From Agrobacterium salinitolerans (lineage in GTDB: Bacteria; Pseudomonadota; Alphaproteobacteria; Rhizobiales; Rhizobiaceae): a stretch of 64,000 nucleotides of DNA. The DNA is taken from assembly GCF_002008225.1 (NCBI RefSeq), contig NZ_MRDH01000002.1, positions 124,001 to 188,000 on the forward strand. Reading direction: 5' to 3'. The notes beneath the pieces are model-generated. The model did no database searches. It saw nothing but the letters and a program-made list of their open reading frames with translations, and was not told where the DNA came from. Positions within the stretch are counted from its first letter, which is position 1; every line of letters begins with the position of its first letter. Both the position numbers and the translations under genes were made by a program. Positions 37,165 through 45,228 of this stretch are shown here, one piece after another.

Positions 37165-38358
37165 TCAGTTGGACGCAGCCGTCTGGGCTTCCACCGGTCT
37201 GATCCGGTCCCCATCACGCACGAATGCCCCAGCTTTCTCGACAACCTTGTCTCCAGCGGCAAGACCGCTGACAATCTCGATAAAACCGCCGTCTTCGATG
37301 CCGGTCTCGATCTTTACCTGTTTGACGACGTCGCCTTCCACCTTGCGGGTGGTTGAACCTTCACGCCCGGAGGTGACGGCCGACAGCGGCAAGGCGAGCG
37401 CACTCGTCTCCTCGACGATGATCGCCGCGCTGGCATACATGCCGGATCGCGCCGGGCTACCTTCGGGCAACACCACATGCACGGAACCCAGGCGCGTGGT
37501 CGGATCGACGGTGGGCGACACGAGGCGCACCTTGCCCTCTATTTTCTCAGCTCCGCCGGCAACCGTCAAATAGGCTTTCTGGCCGGGTTTCACCTTGAGG
37601 ATATCCGTCTCGGACAGATCGGCGACAAGTTCGATCGCGCCATCCTTGATGACGGTGAACAGCGGATCACCGGCGCCGCTGGCAATCGCGCCGACCTTGG
37701 CATTCTTGGCCGAAACAATACCGGCGACCGGGGTTTTCACGCCGGTGCGCGTCAATTTCAGGTCGATATCGGCAATCTGCGCATCCACAACCTTGATATC
37801 GGCTTCGCCGGCGGAAACGGCCTGGCGGGCGGCGTTCAGCTTGGCGGCGGCGACTTCCGCCTGCGCCTGGGTCTGCTCCACCTGTGACACGGAGCCGGAA
37901 CCGCTCTGGCCGAGCTTTGCGGCGCGGTCACGCTGGCGGTTCGCGTCGTTGGCGCTCGCCTCCGCTTCCAGAACCTGTGCCTTGGCCTGCGCAACAGCGG
38001 CCTGTGCCTTGGCCTTATTGGCCTCAAGCTGGCTTTTCTGAAGGATCAGACTGTCCGATGAAAGGACCGCGAGAACCGCATTCGCTTCCACCCGGTCGCC
38101 GATATCGGCGTTCAGCGTGTCGATCGACAGACCGTCGACCAGCGGCTGGACGTAAATCTCGTCCACGGGGCGGATCGTGCCGGTGGCGATGATGCGGTCC
38201 ACGAGATCGCGTTTTGCCGCATGCGCGACGATGATTGATGGCAGGTTCTGCTGTTTGGCCGGCGCCTGCGTCTCTCCCTCGGCGGCTGCTGAGAGGGGAA
38301 GCGCCGTTGCCGAAAGAAGAAGGAATACAAACCGGTTAAACGTGACTTTATGCTGCAT
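37165..38358 (-). CDS. RND efflux membrane fusion (periplasmic adaptor) protein
   Basis: A 397-residue adaptor. A signal peptide (residues 1 to about 26, LPLSAAAEG) leads to a lipoyl-like half motif, then a long alpha-helical hairpin (about 100-210, rich in AKAQAAVAQAKAQ and QAQAEVAAAKLNA), a second lipoyl half (KTPVAGIVSAKNA), a beta-barrel and a membrane-proximal domain. The N-terminal cysteine needed for a lipoprotein is absent, so it is anchored otherwise or soluble. The start at 38358 gives the best signal peptide. Thirteen bases separate it from the permease gene. Confidence 0.9.
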   Translation of the reverse strand: MQHKVTFNRFVFLLLSATALPLSAAAEGETQAPAKQQNLPSIIVAHAAKRDLVDRIIATGTIRPVDEIYVQPLVDGLSIDTLNADIGDRVEANAVLAVLSSDSLILQKSQLEANKAKAQAAVAQAKAQVLEAEASANDANRQRDRAAKLGQSGSGSVSQVEQTQAQAEVAAAKLNAARQAVSAGEADIKVVDAQIADIDLKLTRTGVKTPVAGIVSAKNAKVGAIASGAGDPLFTVIKDGAIELVADLSETDILKVKPGQKAYLTVAGGAEKIEGKVRLVSPTVDPTTRLGSVHVVLPEGSPARSGMYASAAIIVEETSALALPLSAVTSGREGSTTRKVEGDVVKQVKIETGIEDGGFIEIVSGLAAGDKVVEKAGAFVRDGDRIRPVEAQTAASN

Positions 38359-38703
38359 GTGTCTTGGCTCGCGCAATATCCGATCGCATGTCCTGCAGCC
38401 CAAGGCGTGTCTTAAAAGGTCATGCGATAGCGAATGTGAAACAAGGGATCACAATACTTCCTTTTCGATCCTCCCGATTCAAACGCCCCTCAACGCGAAT
38501 CTTAAGCACCTTTGCCCTGTGCTTATTTTACAAGATCAAAGTTGGCAGTCTTGTAGGCGGGACTGTAATTCCTGTTGCCGTGCAAATCAATCCGCATAGC
38601 CGCGATGGTTGATATACATTTTTGTATGGGGCTGGATATTGTAATTCGTCGAATGGGTTACCACTACGTGAGGCGGTCTGGAATTCTGAGAACGCCCAAT
38701 ACG
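38359..38703. other. gene-free stretch upstream of the RND operon
   Basis: No open frame here has coding character or a recognisable product. It should hold the promoter of the efflux operon, but I cannot fix -35/-10 elements or a regulator site with confidence. There is no adjacent TetR or MarR gene. Confidence 0.4.
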
Positions 38704-38792
38704 CCGTCATCCTCGGGCTTGACCCGAGGATCCAAGCACATCACCACAATCAAAACGTCGGTAGATCCTCGGGTCAAGCCCGAGGATGACGG
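38704..38792. repeat. palindromic intergenic repeat, family C, copy 3
   Basis: CCGTCATCCTCGGGCTTGAC then CCGAGGATCCA is inverted at the right as GATCCTCGGGTCAAGCCCGA then GGATGACGG, with a 27-base centre. This is almost identical in its arms to copy 1 at 18151-18261. Confidence 0.87.
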
Positions 38793-38812
38793 AGGAGAGG
38801 TTACCGTTCACC

Positions 38813-38842
38813 AAGATCGCGCGGTCATCGCCGCGCGATCTT
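38813..38842 (-). terminator. long hairpin after the pyrimidine transporter operon
   Basis: AAGATCGCGCGG and CCGCGCGATCTT form a perfect twelve-base stem with a six-base loop 17 bases past the binding-protein stop. No T-run follows on the reverse strand, so termination may rely on the very stable stem or it may protect the mRNA 3' end. Confidence 0.65.
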
Positions 38843-38858
38843 ATCTTCCCGCCCCAGA

Positions 38859-39851
38859 CTATTTCAGCGCCGCGTCGGTAATCTCGGTCGTATAAGCACC
38901 CGAGGGCTCCTTGGTGATGACCGGATCGGAGCCGCCGCCGAGCAGGGTTTTTACCGTTCGCTCGTAGTCTGCCTTGTCGAGCGCGCCCTTGGAACCGGCG
39001 GTGAGTTTGGCAACCTCGCCCATCATCCGCTTCTGGTGTTTTTCCGTCTGCGCGCCGGAGGCGTCGTTTTCGAGAACGATATCGGCGGCGTCGTCAGGGT
39101 TTTCTTCGGCCCATTTCCAGCCTTTCATGGAGGCGCGGACGAATTTGACCATGTCCTCCTTGAACTTGGCGTCTTTCAGCTTGTCTTCGAGAACGTAAAG
39201 TCCGTCTTCCAGCGTCGCCACGCCTTCGTCTTCATATTTGAAGGTGACGAGTTCTTCCGGCTTGATGCCGGCGTCAATCACCTGCCAATATTCATTATAC
39301 GTCATGGTGGAAATGCAGGCGGCCTGTTTCTGCAAAAGCGGATCGACGTTGAAACCCTGTTTCAGCACGGTAACGCCATCGGCGCCGCCGGTGGTCGGGA
39401 TTTTCAGATGCGCCATCCAAGACAGGAACGGATATTCATTGCCGAAGAACCAGACGCCCAGCGTCTTGCCCTTGAAATCTTCAGGCTTGGTGATGCCGGT
39501 TTCCTTCAGGCAGGTCAGCATCATGCCCGACGATTTGAACGGCTGCGCGATATTGACCAGCGGCACGCCCTTTTCGCGGGTGGCGAGTGCTGATGGCATC
39601 CAGTCGACGATCACATCGGCCCCGCCGCCAGCCAGCACTTGCGCCGGTGCGATATCCGGGCCGCCCGGCTTGATATCGACATCGAGGCCTTCGGCTTCAT
39701 AAAAGCCCTTGTCCTTGGCGACGTAATAACCGGCGAACTGCGCCTGGGTCACCCATTTCAGCTGCAGGGTGATCTTGTCGGCGGCCTCAGCCCCGAATGC
39801 GGTCAGAAGTGACGCGCCGGCAAGAAGCATGGATGCAAGTTTCATTTTCAT
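38859..39851 (-). CDS. NMT1/ThiY-like ABC transporter substrate-binding protein, probably for pyrimidines
   Basis: A 330-residue periplasmic protein with a signal peptide (cleavage near GAEAADK, residue 24). The mature part starts with the NMT1/THI5-like pattern LQLKWVTQAQFAGYYVAKDK, then GADVIVDWMPSALA and the FFGNEYPFLSWM segment. This family binds pyrimidines and thiamine precursors. It closes an operon with two permeases, an ATPase, dihydropyrimidinase and a ureidopropionase, so a pyrimidine, dihydropyrimidine or hydantoin ligand is inferred. Spacing to the upstream permease is 21 bases. Confidence 0.86.
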   Translation of the reverse strand: MKMKLASMLLAGASLLTAFGAEAADKITLQLKWVTQAQFAGYYVAKDKGFYEAEGLDVDIKPGGPDIAPAQVLAGGGADVIVDWMPSALATREKGVPLVNIAQPFKSSGMMLTCLKETGITKPEDFKGKTLGVWFFGNEYPFLSWMAHLKIPTTGGADGVTVLKQGFNVDPLLQKQAACISTMTYNEYWQVIDAGIKPEELVTFKYEDEGVATLEDGLYVLEDKLKDAKFKEDMVKFVRASMKGWKWAEENPDDAADIVLENDASGAQTEKHQKRMMGEVAKLTAGSKGALDKADYERTVKTLLGGGSDPVITKEPSGAYTTEITDAALK

Positions 39852-39872
39852 CGCTGTTCCCTTTTTCGTTAT

Positions 39873-40745
39873 TTACGTTCGTCCCCCACGGACGGACGGA
39901 TGCCAGAAGGTGACGGCCCGCTCTGCGAGCGCCACAAGACCGTAAAAGCCCGAACCTGCGAGCGCCGCCACGGCAATCTCGGCCCAGACCATATCGACAT
40001 TGCTGCGGCCCATTTCCGCCGAGATGCGGAACCCCATGCCAACGATGGGCGTGCCGAAGAATTCCGCGACGATGGCGCCGATCAGCGCCAGCGTTGAATT
40101 GATCTTCAGCGCGTTGAAGATGAAGGGCCAGGCGGCGGGCAGGCGCAGCTTTATCAGCGTCGGCCACCAGCCGGCGGCATAGGTGCGCATCAGGTCGCGT
40201 TCCATGTGGCTGGCGGCGGCAAGTCCCTGCACCGTGTTCACCAGCATCGGGAAGAAGATCATGATGACGACGACGGCGACTTTCGACTGCCAGTCGAAAC
40301 CGAACCACATGACCATGATGGGTGCGATGCCGACGACCGGCAGGGCGGAGACGAAATTGCCGATGGGCAGAAGCCCGCGCTGGAGAAAGGGCGAGCGGTC
40401 GATGAGGATGGCGACGAGAAAGCCGAGGCCGCAGCCGAGCACATAACCCGTCAGCACCGATTTGAGGAAGGTCTGGCGGAAATCCGCCCAGAGGATCGGC
40501 AGCGAGCCGAGAAGGCGGGCGAGGATGGCGCTTGGGGCCGGCAGCAGGATGGGCGGAACGGAGAAGCCGCGCACGATGCCTTCCCAGAGAACCAGAAGGG
40601 CAAGGCCGAAGAGGAGGGGCACGGCGATGCGGCCGATGCGCTTTCCAGAGGTCGAGGTGAAATTGCGCCGCACCAGCCATTCGTTGAAGGCCCAGGCGGC
40701 AAGCCAGAACAGGATCGCGCCGATAAACCAGAAGGGGTTCGTCAT
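39873..40745 (-). CDS. ABC transporter permease (pyrimidine uptake, SsuC/ThiX family)
   Basis: A 290-residue permease of the BPD-type. Helices begin with FWFIGAILFWLAAWAFNEWL and continue through a domain of about six segments. The coupling EAA-like loop is MRTYAAGWWPTLIKLRLPAA, with the family's GAIVAEFFGTPIVGMGFRIS after it. The ATG at 40745 overlaps the stop of the preceding permease gene (four bases), indicating coupled translation. It forms a heterodimer with that permease. Confidence 0.9.
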   Translation of the reverse strand: MTNPFWFIGAILFWLAAWAFNEWLVRRNFTSTSGKRIGRIAVPLLFGLALLVLWEGIVRGFSVPPILLPAPSAILARLLGSLPILWADFRQTFLKSVLTGYVLGCGLGFLVAILIDRSPFLQRGLLPIGNFVSALPVVGIAPIMVMWFGFDWQSKVAVVVIMIFFPMLVNTVQGLAAASHMERDLMRTYAAGWWPTLIKLRLPAAWPFIFNALKINSTLALIGAIVAEFFGTPIVGMGFRISAEMGRSNVDMVWAEIAVAALAGSGFYGLVALAERAVTFWHPSVRGGRT

Positions 40746-41608
40746 GGCCGTGCTCCCATTCTCTTGAGGACGGCGGCGTGGGCAATGCCGATGATCGACA
40801 CCAGCAACGCCGCCACACCGGCGGCCATGAACAGCGCCGCCCATATCTGCACCGTCTGGCCATAATAGGAGCCGGAGAGGAGCCGCGCGCCGAGGCCCGC
40901 TACCGCGCCCGTCGGCAGTTCCCCGACGATGGCGCCGACCAGCGCGATGGCAATGGCGATCTTCAGCGAGGTGAAAAGATAAGGCAGGGCGGAGGGCCAG
41001 CGCAGCTTCCAGAAGATCTGGGCCGGTGAGGCATTATAGGTGTGCATCAGGTCAAGCTGCAGCGTTTCGGGGCTTCTTAAGCCCTTCACCATGCCGACGA
41101 CGATGGGGAAGAAGGATAGATAGGTGGAGATCAGCGCCTTCGGCAGCAGCCCGGAAATGCCGATGGAGTTCAGGACAACGATGATCATCGGCGCGATGGC
41201 GAGGATGGGGATCGTCTGGCTGGCGATGATCCACGGCATGACGGAGCGGTCCATGGCGCGGTTATGGATGATGGCGACCGCGAGGAGAATGCCCAGCACT
41301 GCGCCAATGGCGAAACCGAGCAGGGTGGCCGAAAGCGTGATGCCGGCGTGGTAGACGAGGCTGCGCTTGGAGGTGATGGCCTTGTTGACGGTCGTGTCCC
41401 AGAGTTCGGCGGCGATCTGGTGCGGGGCCGGGAGGACCGGGCGCTCCTGCGCGAAGGTTTGCGGCAGGAGTTCGAAGAAACCCGGCGTCTGCCCGGCGCG
41501 GGTGGCCTGGTCGCGGGCGAAGGGCATGTTGAGGTAGATGACGGCGAGGTGCCAGAGGATGAGGATGGCGGTGAGGATGGGAAGGACGCGGTGGCGGAGG
41601 AGGGTCAT
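40742..41608 (-). CDS. ABC transporter permease (pyrimidine uptake, SsuC/ThiX family)
   Basis: A 288-residue permease with an N-terminal anchor helix (VLPILTAILILWHLAVIYL), a periplasmic loop and five further helices. The coupling loop is MHTYNASPAQIFWKLRWPSA, followed by GAIVGELPTGAVAGLGARL. It is the partner of the 39873-40745 product. A 315-base interval full of palindromic repeats separates it from the ATPase gene upstream, yet all genes have the same direction and probably one promoter. Confidence 0.9.
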   Translation of the reverse strand: MTLLRHRVLPILTAILILWHLAVIYLNMPFARDQATRAGQTPGFFELLPQTFAQERPVLPAPHQIAAELWDTTVNKAITSKRSLVYHAGITLSATLLGFAIGAVLGILLAVAIIHNRAMDRSVMPWIIASQTIPILAIAPMIIVVLNSIGISGLLPKALISTYLSFFPIVVGMVKGLRSPETLQLDLMHTYNASPAQIFWKLRWPSALPYLFTSLKIAIAIALVGAIVGELPTGAVAGLGARLLSGSYYGQTVQIWAALFMAAGVAALLVSIIGIAHAAVLKRMGARP

Positions 41609-41645
41609 GGGGTTTTGCTCCGCCGATCATTCCGAGGGTGAGGCT

Positions 41646-41756
41646 TACCCCCCTCTGTCCTGCCGGACATCTCCCCCTCAAGGGGGGAGATCGACTCGTG
41701 GGTGGGTCTCGGCCATCTCACTGTTTGCGAATGGAATGGAGGTAGAGCCGCCTGCC
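41646..41756. repeat. palindromic repeat family A, half copy
   Basis: TACCCCCCTCTGTCCTGCCG to GGGGGGAGATCGACTCGTGG matches the left arm and centre of copy 1 (1379-1571), including the centre sequence ATCGACTCGTGG and GCCTGCC. The right arm is missing and a family B element starts exactly where it should. Confidence 0.8.
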
Positions 41757-41879
41757 TTCTTCTCCCCGAGGGGGAGAAGGTCGCGGCAGCGGGATGAGGG
41801 GGCAAGGGTAGCGGTAGGCCGCAACCTTGCCCCCTCATCCGACCCTTCGGGCCACCTTCTCCCCGGCGGGGAGAAGAAA
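41757..41879. repeat. palindromic intergenic repeat, family B, copy 5, joined to the family A half copy
   Basis: TTCTTCTCCCCGAGGGGGAG to GGGGAGAAGAAA, with inner CGCGGCAGCGGGATGAGG and CCTCATCCGACCCTTCGGGC sub-arms. It takes the place of the right arm of the adjoining family A element, forming a mosaic. Confidence 0.83.
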
Positions 41880-41923
41880 CGTGTGGCAACCTCCCGCCAA
41901 ATGAGCCAATGCTGGCGCTGACC

Positions 41924-42718
41924 TCACCCCTCATAGCCATGCCCCGCCTTCAACCCCTCACGCACCCGATGGGCAATGGCCAGAAACTCCGGCGTCTCCC
42001 TGATCTCCAGCGGCCTTTCCCGCGGCAGCGTGGATGTAATCACATCAGTCACTCTCCCCGGCCGCGGCGACATGACGACGATTTTCGTCGAGAGATAGAC
42101 CGCTTCGGGAATGGAATGGGTGACGAAACAGATGGTCTTGCCGGTCGTATACCAGAGGTTCAGCAGCTGTTCGTTCAGATGATCGCGAACGATTTCGTCC
42201 AGCGCGCCGAAAGGCTCGTCCATCAACAGCAGGTCGGCATCGAAGGCGAGTGCGCGGGCGATGGAGGCGCGCTGCTGCATGCCGCCGGAAAGCTGCCAGG
42301 GGTATTTCTTGCCGAAACCGGTGAGGTTGACGAGGTCCATCGTGCGGTCGATGCGCTCGCGCTGCTCGGCCTTGCTGTAACCCATGATTTCAAGCGGCAG
42401 GGCGATGTTCTTTTCGATGCTGCGCCAGGGATAAAGGGCGGCCGCCTGGAAGACGTAACCGTAGGACCGGTCCTTGCGGGCATTTTCCGGCGTCGTGCCG
42501 TTGACGGTGATCTCGCCGGATGTGTGTTTTTCAAGATCGGCGATGACCCGCAGAAACGTGGTCTTGCCGCAGCCGGAAGGGCCGATGAAGGAGACAAAAT
42601 CGCCCTTTTTTACATCCAGATCGACATTGGATAGCGCGTGGACAGGTCCATCCCCCGTTTCGAAGGTGAGGCCCAGTTTTCTGGCGGAAACGACGGAATA
42701 GGAAGGGGCCTGGTTCAT
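41924..42718 (-). CDS. ABC transporter ATPase (pyrimidine uptake, SsuB/ThiZ family)
   Basis: A 264-residue ATPase with Walker A GPSGCGKTT, the FQAAALYPWRSIEKNIALP Q-loop region typical of the nitrate/sulfonate/taurine/NMT1 group, signature LSGGMQQRASIARALA, Walker B LLLMDEPFGALDE and switch histidine in CFVTHSIPEAVYLS. It energises the two permeases downstream. Its start overlaps the Nudix stop by four bases. Confidence 0.92.
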   Translation of the reverse strand: MNQAPSYSVVSARKLGLTFETGDGPVHALSNVDLDVKKGDFVSFIGPSGCGKTTFLRVIADLEKHTSGEITVNGTTPENARKDRSYGYVFQAAALYPWRSIEKNIALPLEIMGYSKAEQRERIDRTMDLVNLTGFGKKYPWQLSGGMQQRASIARALAFDADLLLMDEPFGALDEIVRDHLNEQLLNLWYTTGKTICFVTHSIPEAVYLSTKIVVMSPRPGRVTDVITSTLPRERPLEIRETPEFLAIAHRVREGLKAGHGYEG

Positions 42719-43149
42719 CTTTGCTGATTGTCGCTTTCCGTGAGCGCTGCGCGCGCCAGCGGCAGCATCTGGGTTTCCGTCAGTCTGGCGATGGTCACGC
42801 CGGGGTTGCGGTCGAGATCAAGCCAGCGCACTTCCTCGATTTCCGCCTGCGGCATGACCTCGGCTTGAAGTCTGGCGGTGAAGGCATGGGCGACGACATC
42901 GGCGCCCGGTTCATTGGCGGCTTCCTCGCGAAAGATGCCCTCATAACGAACGGCATGTTCGGGCAGCGTCAGGCCGATTTCCTCGGCCAGTTCGCGGTGC
43001 AGCGCCTGCTCCGGCGTTTCGCCCGGATCGATCTTGCCGCCCGGTTGCATGAACTGCGTGGTGCCGCGCTTGCGCACCACGAGCATCTGCCGCTTCTCGT
43101 TGAGCAAGATGGCGGCAGCGATGAGGATTTCGCGTTTCGGCTCGCCCAT
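42715..43149 (-). CDS. Nudix hydrolase
   Basis: A 144-residue Nudix protein. The Nudix box is complete: GGKIDPGETPEQALHRELAE followed by EIGL (G-x5-E-x7-RE-x2-EE-x-GL). The start MGEPKREILIAAAILLNEKR fits the fold and follows hydA by two bases; the longer open frame upstream is a shadow of hydA. It ends overlapping the ATPase gene. Position in the pyrimidine operon suggests removal of a nucleoside-diphosphate derivative or house-cleaning of modified pyrimidine nucleotides, which is inference. Confidence 0.88.
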   Translation of the reverse strand: MGEPKREILIAAAILLNEKRQMLVVRKRGTTQFMQPGGKIDPGETPEQALHRELAEEIGLTLPEHAVRYEGIFREEAANEPGADVVAHAFTARLQAEVMPQAEIEEVRWLDLDRNPGVTIARLTETQMLPLARAALTESDNQQR

Positions 43150-43151
43150 GA

Positions 43152-44609
43152 TCACACGCCCGATGCCGGAATGCCCGTGCGTTCCACTTTGCGCGGCGAG
43201 ACGAGTTCTTTCCAGGTGGAAAGCGCTTGGCTGACGGCCGGATAGGGATCGCGGGCGATGAACCGGCCATGGCCGGCCTGTGTCTCGAGGGTGCCTTCCT
43301 CGACGCTCACCAGCCCCCGCGAGAGCGTGTAGCGCGGCAGGCCTTTTACCCTGTGTCCTTCGAACACGTTGTAGTCGATGGCCGATTGCTGGCTTGCGGC
43401 GCTGATGGTCTTTGTGAGCGCCGGATCCCAGACGACGATATCGGCATCGCTGCCAACGAGGATCGCGCCTTTTCTCGGGTAGATGTTGAGGATTTTCGCA
43501 ATATTGGTGGAGGTGACGGCGACAAATTCGTTCATCGTCAACCGGCCGGTCGCCACGCCATGGGTCCACAGCAGCGGCATGCGATCTTCCAGCCCGCCGG
43601 TGCCGTTCGGTATCTTGCGGAAATCGCCGAGGCCGAAGCGTTTCTGCTCGGTCGTGAAGGCGCAATGGTCGGTCGCCACACATTGCAGCGAACCGGAGGC
43701 GAGACCGGCCCAGAGGCTGTCCTGATGCTGGCGATTGCGGAAGGGCGGCGACATCACCCGGCGGGCGGCGTGATCCCAATCGGGATTGGTATATTCGCTT
43801 TCATCGAGGATCAGGTGCTGGATCAGCGGTTCGCCATAGACCCGCATGCCGCTCTGGCGGGCGCGGCGGATGGCTTCATGGGCCTGCTCACAGGAGGTGT
43901 GGACGACATAAAGCGGAGCGCCGGCCATATCGGCGATGATGATGGCGCGGTTGGTGGCTTCGCCTTCCACCGAGGGAGGGCGGGAATAGGCATGTGCCTC
44001 CGGCCCGACATTGCCTTCCGCCATCAGTTTTTCCTGCATCTGCGCGACGATATCGCCGTTTTCCGCATGCACGAAGGGAATGGCGCCGAGTTCCGCGCAG
44101 CGCGAGAAGGAGGCGAACATCTCGTCGTCATTCACCATCAGCGCGCCCTTATAGGCCATGAAGTGCTTGAACGAGTTGATGCCTTTTTCCTGAACCACCG
44201 TCTTCATCTCATCGAAGACCTGCTCGCCCCACCAGGTGACGGCCATGTGGAAGGAATAATCGCAATTGGCACGCGCTGCCTTGTTGTCCCAGCGTTGCAG
44301 GGCATCGAGAAGCGATTGCCCCGGCTCCGGCAGGCAGAAATCCACCACCATGGTCGTGCCGCCGGCCAGCGCTGCCCGCGTGCCGCTCTCGAAATCATCG
44401 GCGGAATAGGTGCCCATGAAGGGCATTTCCAGATGCACATGCGGATCGATGCCGCCGGGCATGACATAACATCCGGTGGCATCGAGGATGGTGCCGCCGG
44501 TGAGATCGGGTCCGATCTCGGTAATTTTGCCGTCTTCTATCTTCACATCGGCCTTGTAGGTGAGGTCGGCGGTGACGACGGTGCCGTTCTTGATGATGGT
44601 GGCGGTCAT
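43152..44609 (-). CDS. hydA: dihydropyrimidinase (D-hydantoinase)
   Basis: A 485-residue amidohydrolase that opens dihydrouracil or dihydrothymine to N-carbamoyl-beta-amino acids, and often hydantoins too. Metal ligands H57 and H59 lie in GGIDPHVHLEMP; the carboxylated lysine is in HFMAYKGALM (about K153); further ligands are in FVHAENGD and VVHTSCEQ, and the catalytic aspartate in CVATDHCAF. SNxxN-type substrate loop NGTGGLEDRMPLLW is present. Second step of reductive pyrimidine breakdown; the ureidopropionase upstream does the third. The first enzyme, dihydropyrimidine dehydrogenase, is not in the window. Its start overlaps the DUF559 stop. Confidence 0.94.
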   Translation of the reverse strand: MTATIIKNGTVVTADLTYKADVKIEDGKITEIGPDLTGGTILDATGCYVMPGGIDPHVHLEMPFMGTYSADDFESGTRAALAGGTTMVVDFCLPEPGQSLLDALQRWDNKAARANCDYSFHMAVTWWGEQVFDEMKTVVQEKGINSFKHFMAYKGALMVNDDEMFASFSRCAELGAIPFVHAENGDIVAQMQEKLMAEGNVGPEAHAYSRPPSVEGEATNRAIIIADMAGAPLYVVHTSCEQAHEAIRRARQSGMRVYGEPLIQHLILDESEYTNPDWDHAARRVMSPPFRNRQHQDSLWAGLASGSLQCVATDHCAFTTEQKRFGLGDFRKIPNGTGGLEDRMPLLWTHGVATGRLTMNEFVAVTSTNIAKILNIYPRKGAILVGSDADIVVWDPALTKTISAASQQSAIDYNVFEGHRVKGLPRYTLSRGLVSVEEGTLETQAGHGRFIARDPYPAVSQALSTWKELVSPRKVERTGIPASGV

Positions 44610-45040
44610 TGTGGCGTGTTCCCGGTGACGAGGGCTGGCGAATAACGGTCGGTATGATCGGGCAGGAAAGTCTCGGCGTTCAGGACGGCGAGGATGGTGG
44701 TGAGCGTGGAGGAGAGATCTTCGAAAACTTCGTGGTTCCAGAACCGGAGCACGGTATAGCCCTGCCCGTTTAACCAGAGCGTCCGTTGCCGGTCGTGGGG
44801 GGAAGAGGCGTGCTGCGATCCGTCAAGTTCGACGATCAACATTTTCTCGCGGCAGACGAAATCGGCGATGTAAGCGCCAAGCGGGACTTGCCGGCTGAAC
44901 TTGAAGCCGTTTAGCCGCCGGCCTTTGAGTTCATACCAGAGGCGGTATTCGGCGTCGGTCTCGTCGCGGCGGAGTTTTCGGGCTTGCGTGGTTTTGCCAG
45001 GTTGGCGTTTTGCTGCTTTTTTGCCCGTGTGGTCCACCAT
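44606..45040 (-). CDS. DUF559 (Vsr-like endonuclease fold) protein
   Basis: A 144-residue protein with KLRRDETDAEYRLWYELKGR, then the conserved FKFSRQVPLGAYIADFVCRE and VELDGSQHAS core of DUF559, which resembles very-short-patch-repair endonucleases. The likely active-site residues are the D of YIADFVC and the E-x-D of VELDG. An N-terminal basic stretch (GKKAAKRQPGKTTQARKLRR) may bind DNA. The start at 45040 lies beside an inverted repeat; longer frames only translate that repeat. It overlaps hydA by four bases, an unexpected passenger in a catabolic operon. Confidence 0.8.
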   Translation of the reverse strand: MVDHTGKKAAKRQPGKTTQARKLRRDETDAEYRLWYELKGRRLNGFKFSRQVPLGAYIADFVCREKMLIVELDGSQHASSPHDRQRTLWLNGQGYTVLRFWNHEVFEDLSSTLTTILAVLNAETFLPDHTDRYSPALVTGNTPQ

Positions 45041-45048
45041 GAGCCTTG

Positions 45049-45209
45049 CCCCCTCATCCGGCCCTTCGGGCCACCTTCTCCCCGGCGGGGAGAAGAAATG
45101 GGAGGCACCGTCGCAGATTTTCATGACGCCGGTGGTAGAGTCGGGGGTGTTGCCGCGTGTTTCTTCTCCCCGCCGGGGAGAAGGTGGCCCGAAGGGCCGG
45201 ATGAGGGGG
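45049..45209. repeat. palindromic repeat family B, inside-out pair (copy 6)
   Basis: The 50-base left arm (CCCCCTCATCCGGCCCTTCG ... GAGAAGAAA) and right arm (TTTCTTCTCCCCGCCGGGGA ... GGATGAGGGGG) are perfect reverse complements around 61 bases. Compared with the other copies the arms face the opposite way, with the AGAAGAAA ends inside. It lies between DUF559 and the ureidopropionase gene. Confidence 0.87.
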
Positions 45210-45228
45210 CTTGGCCTCGTGGGCACGA

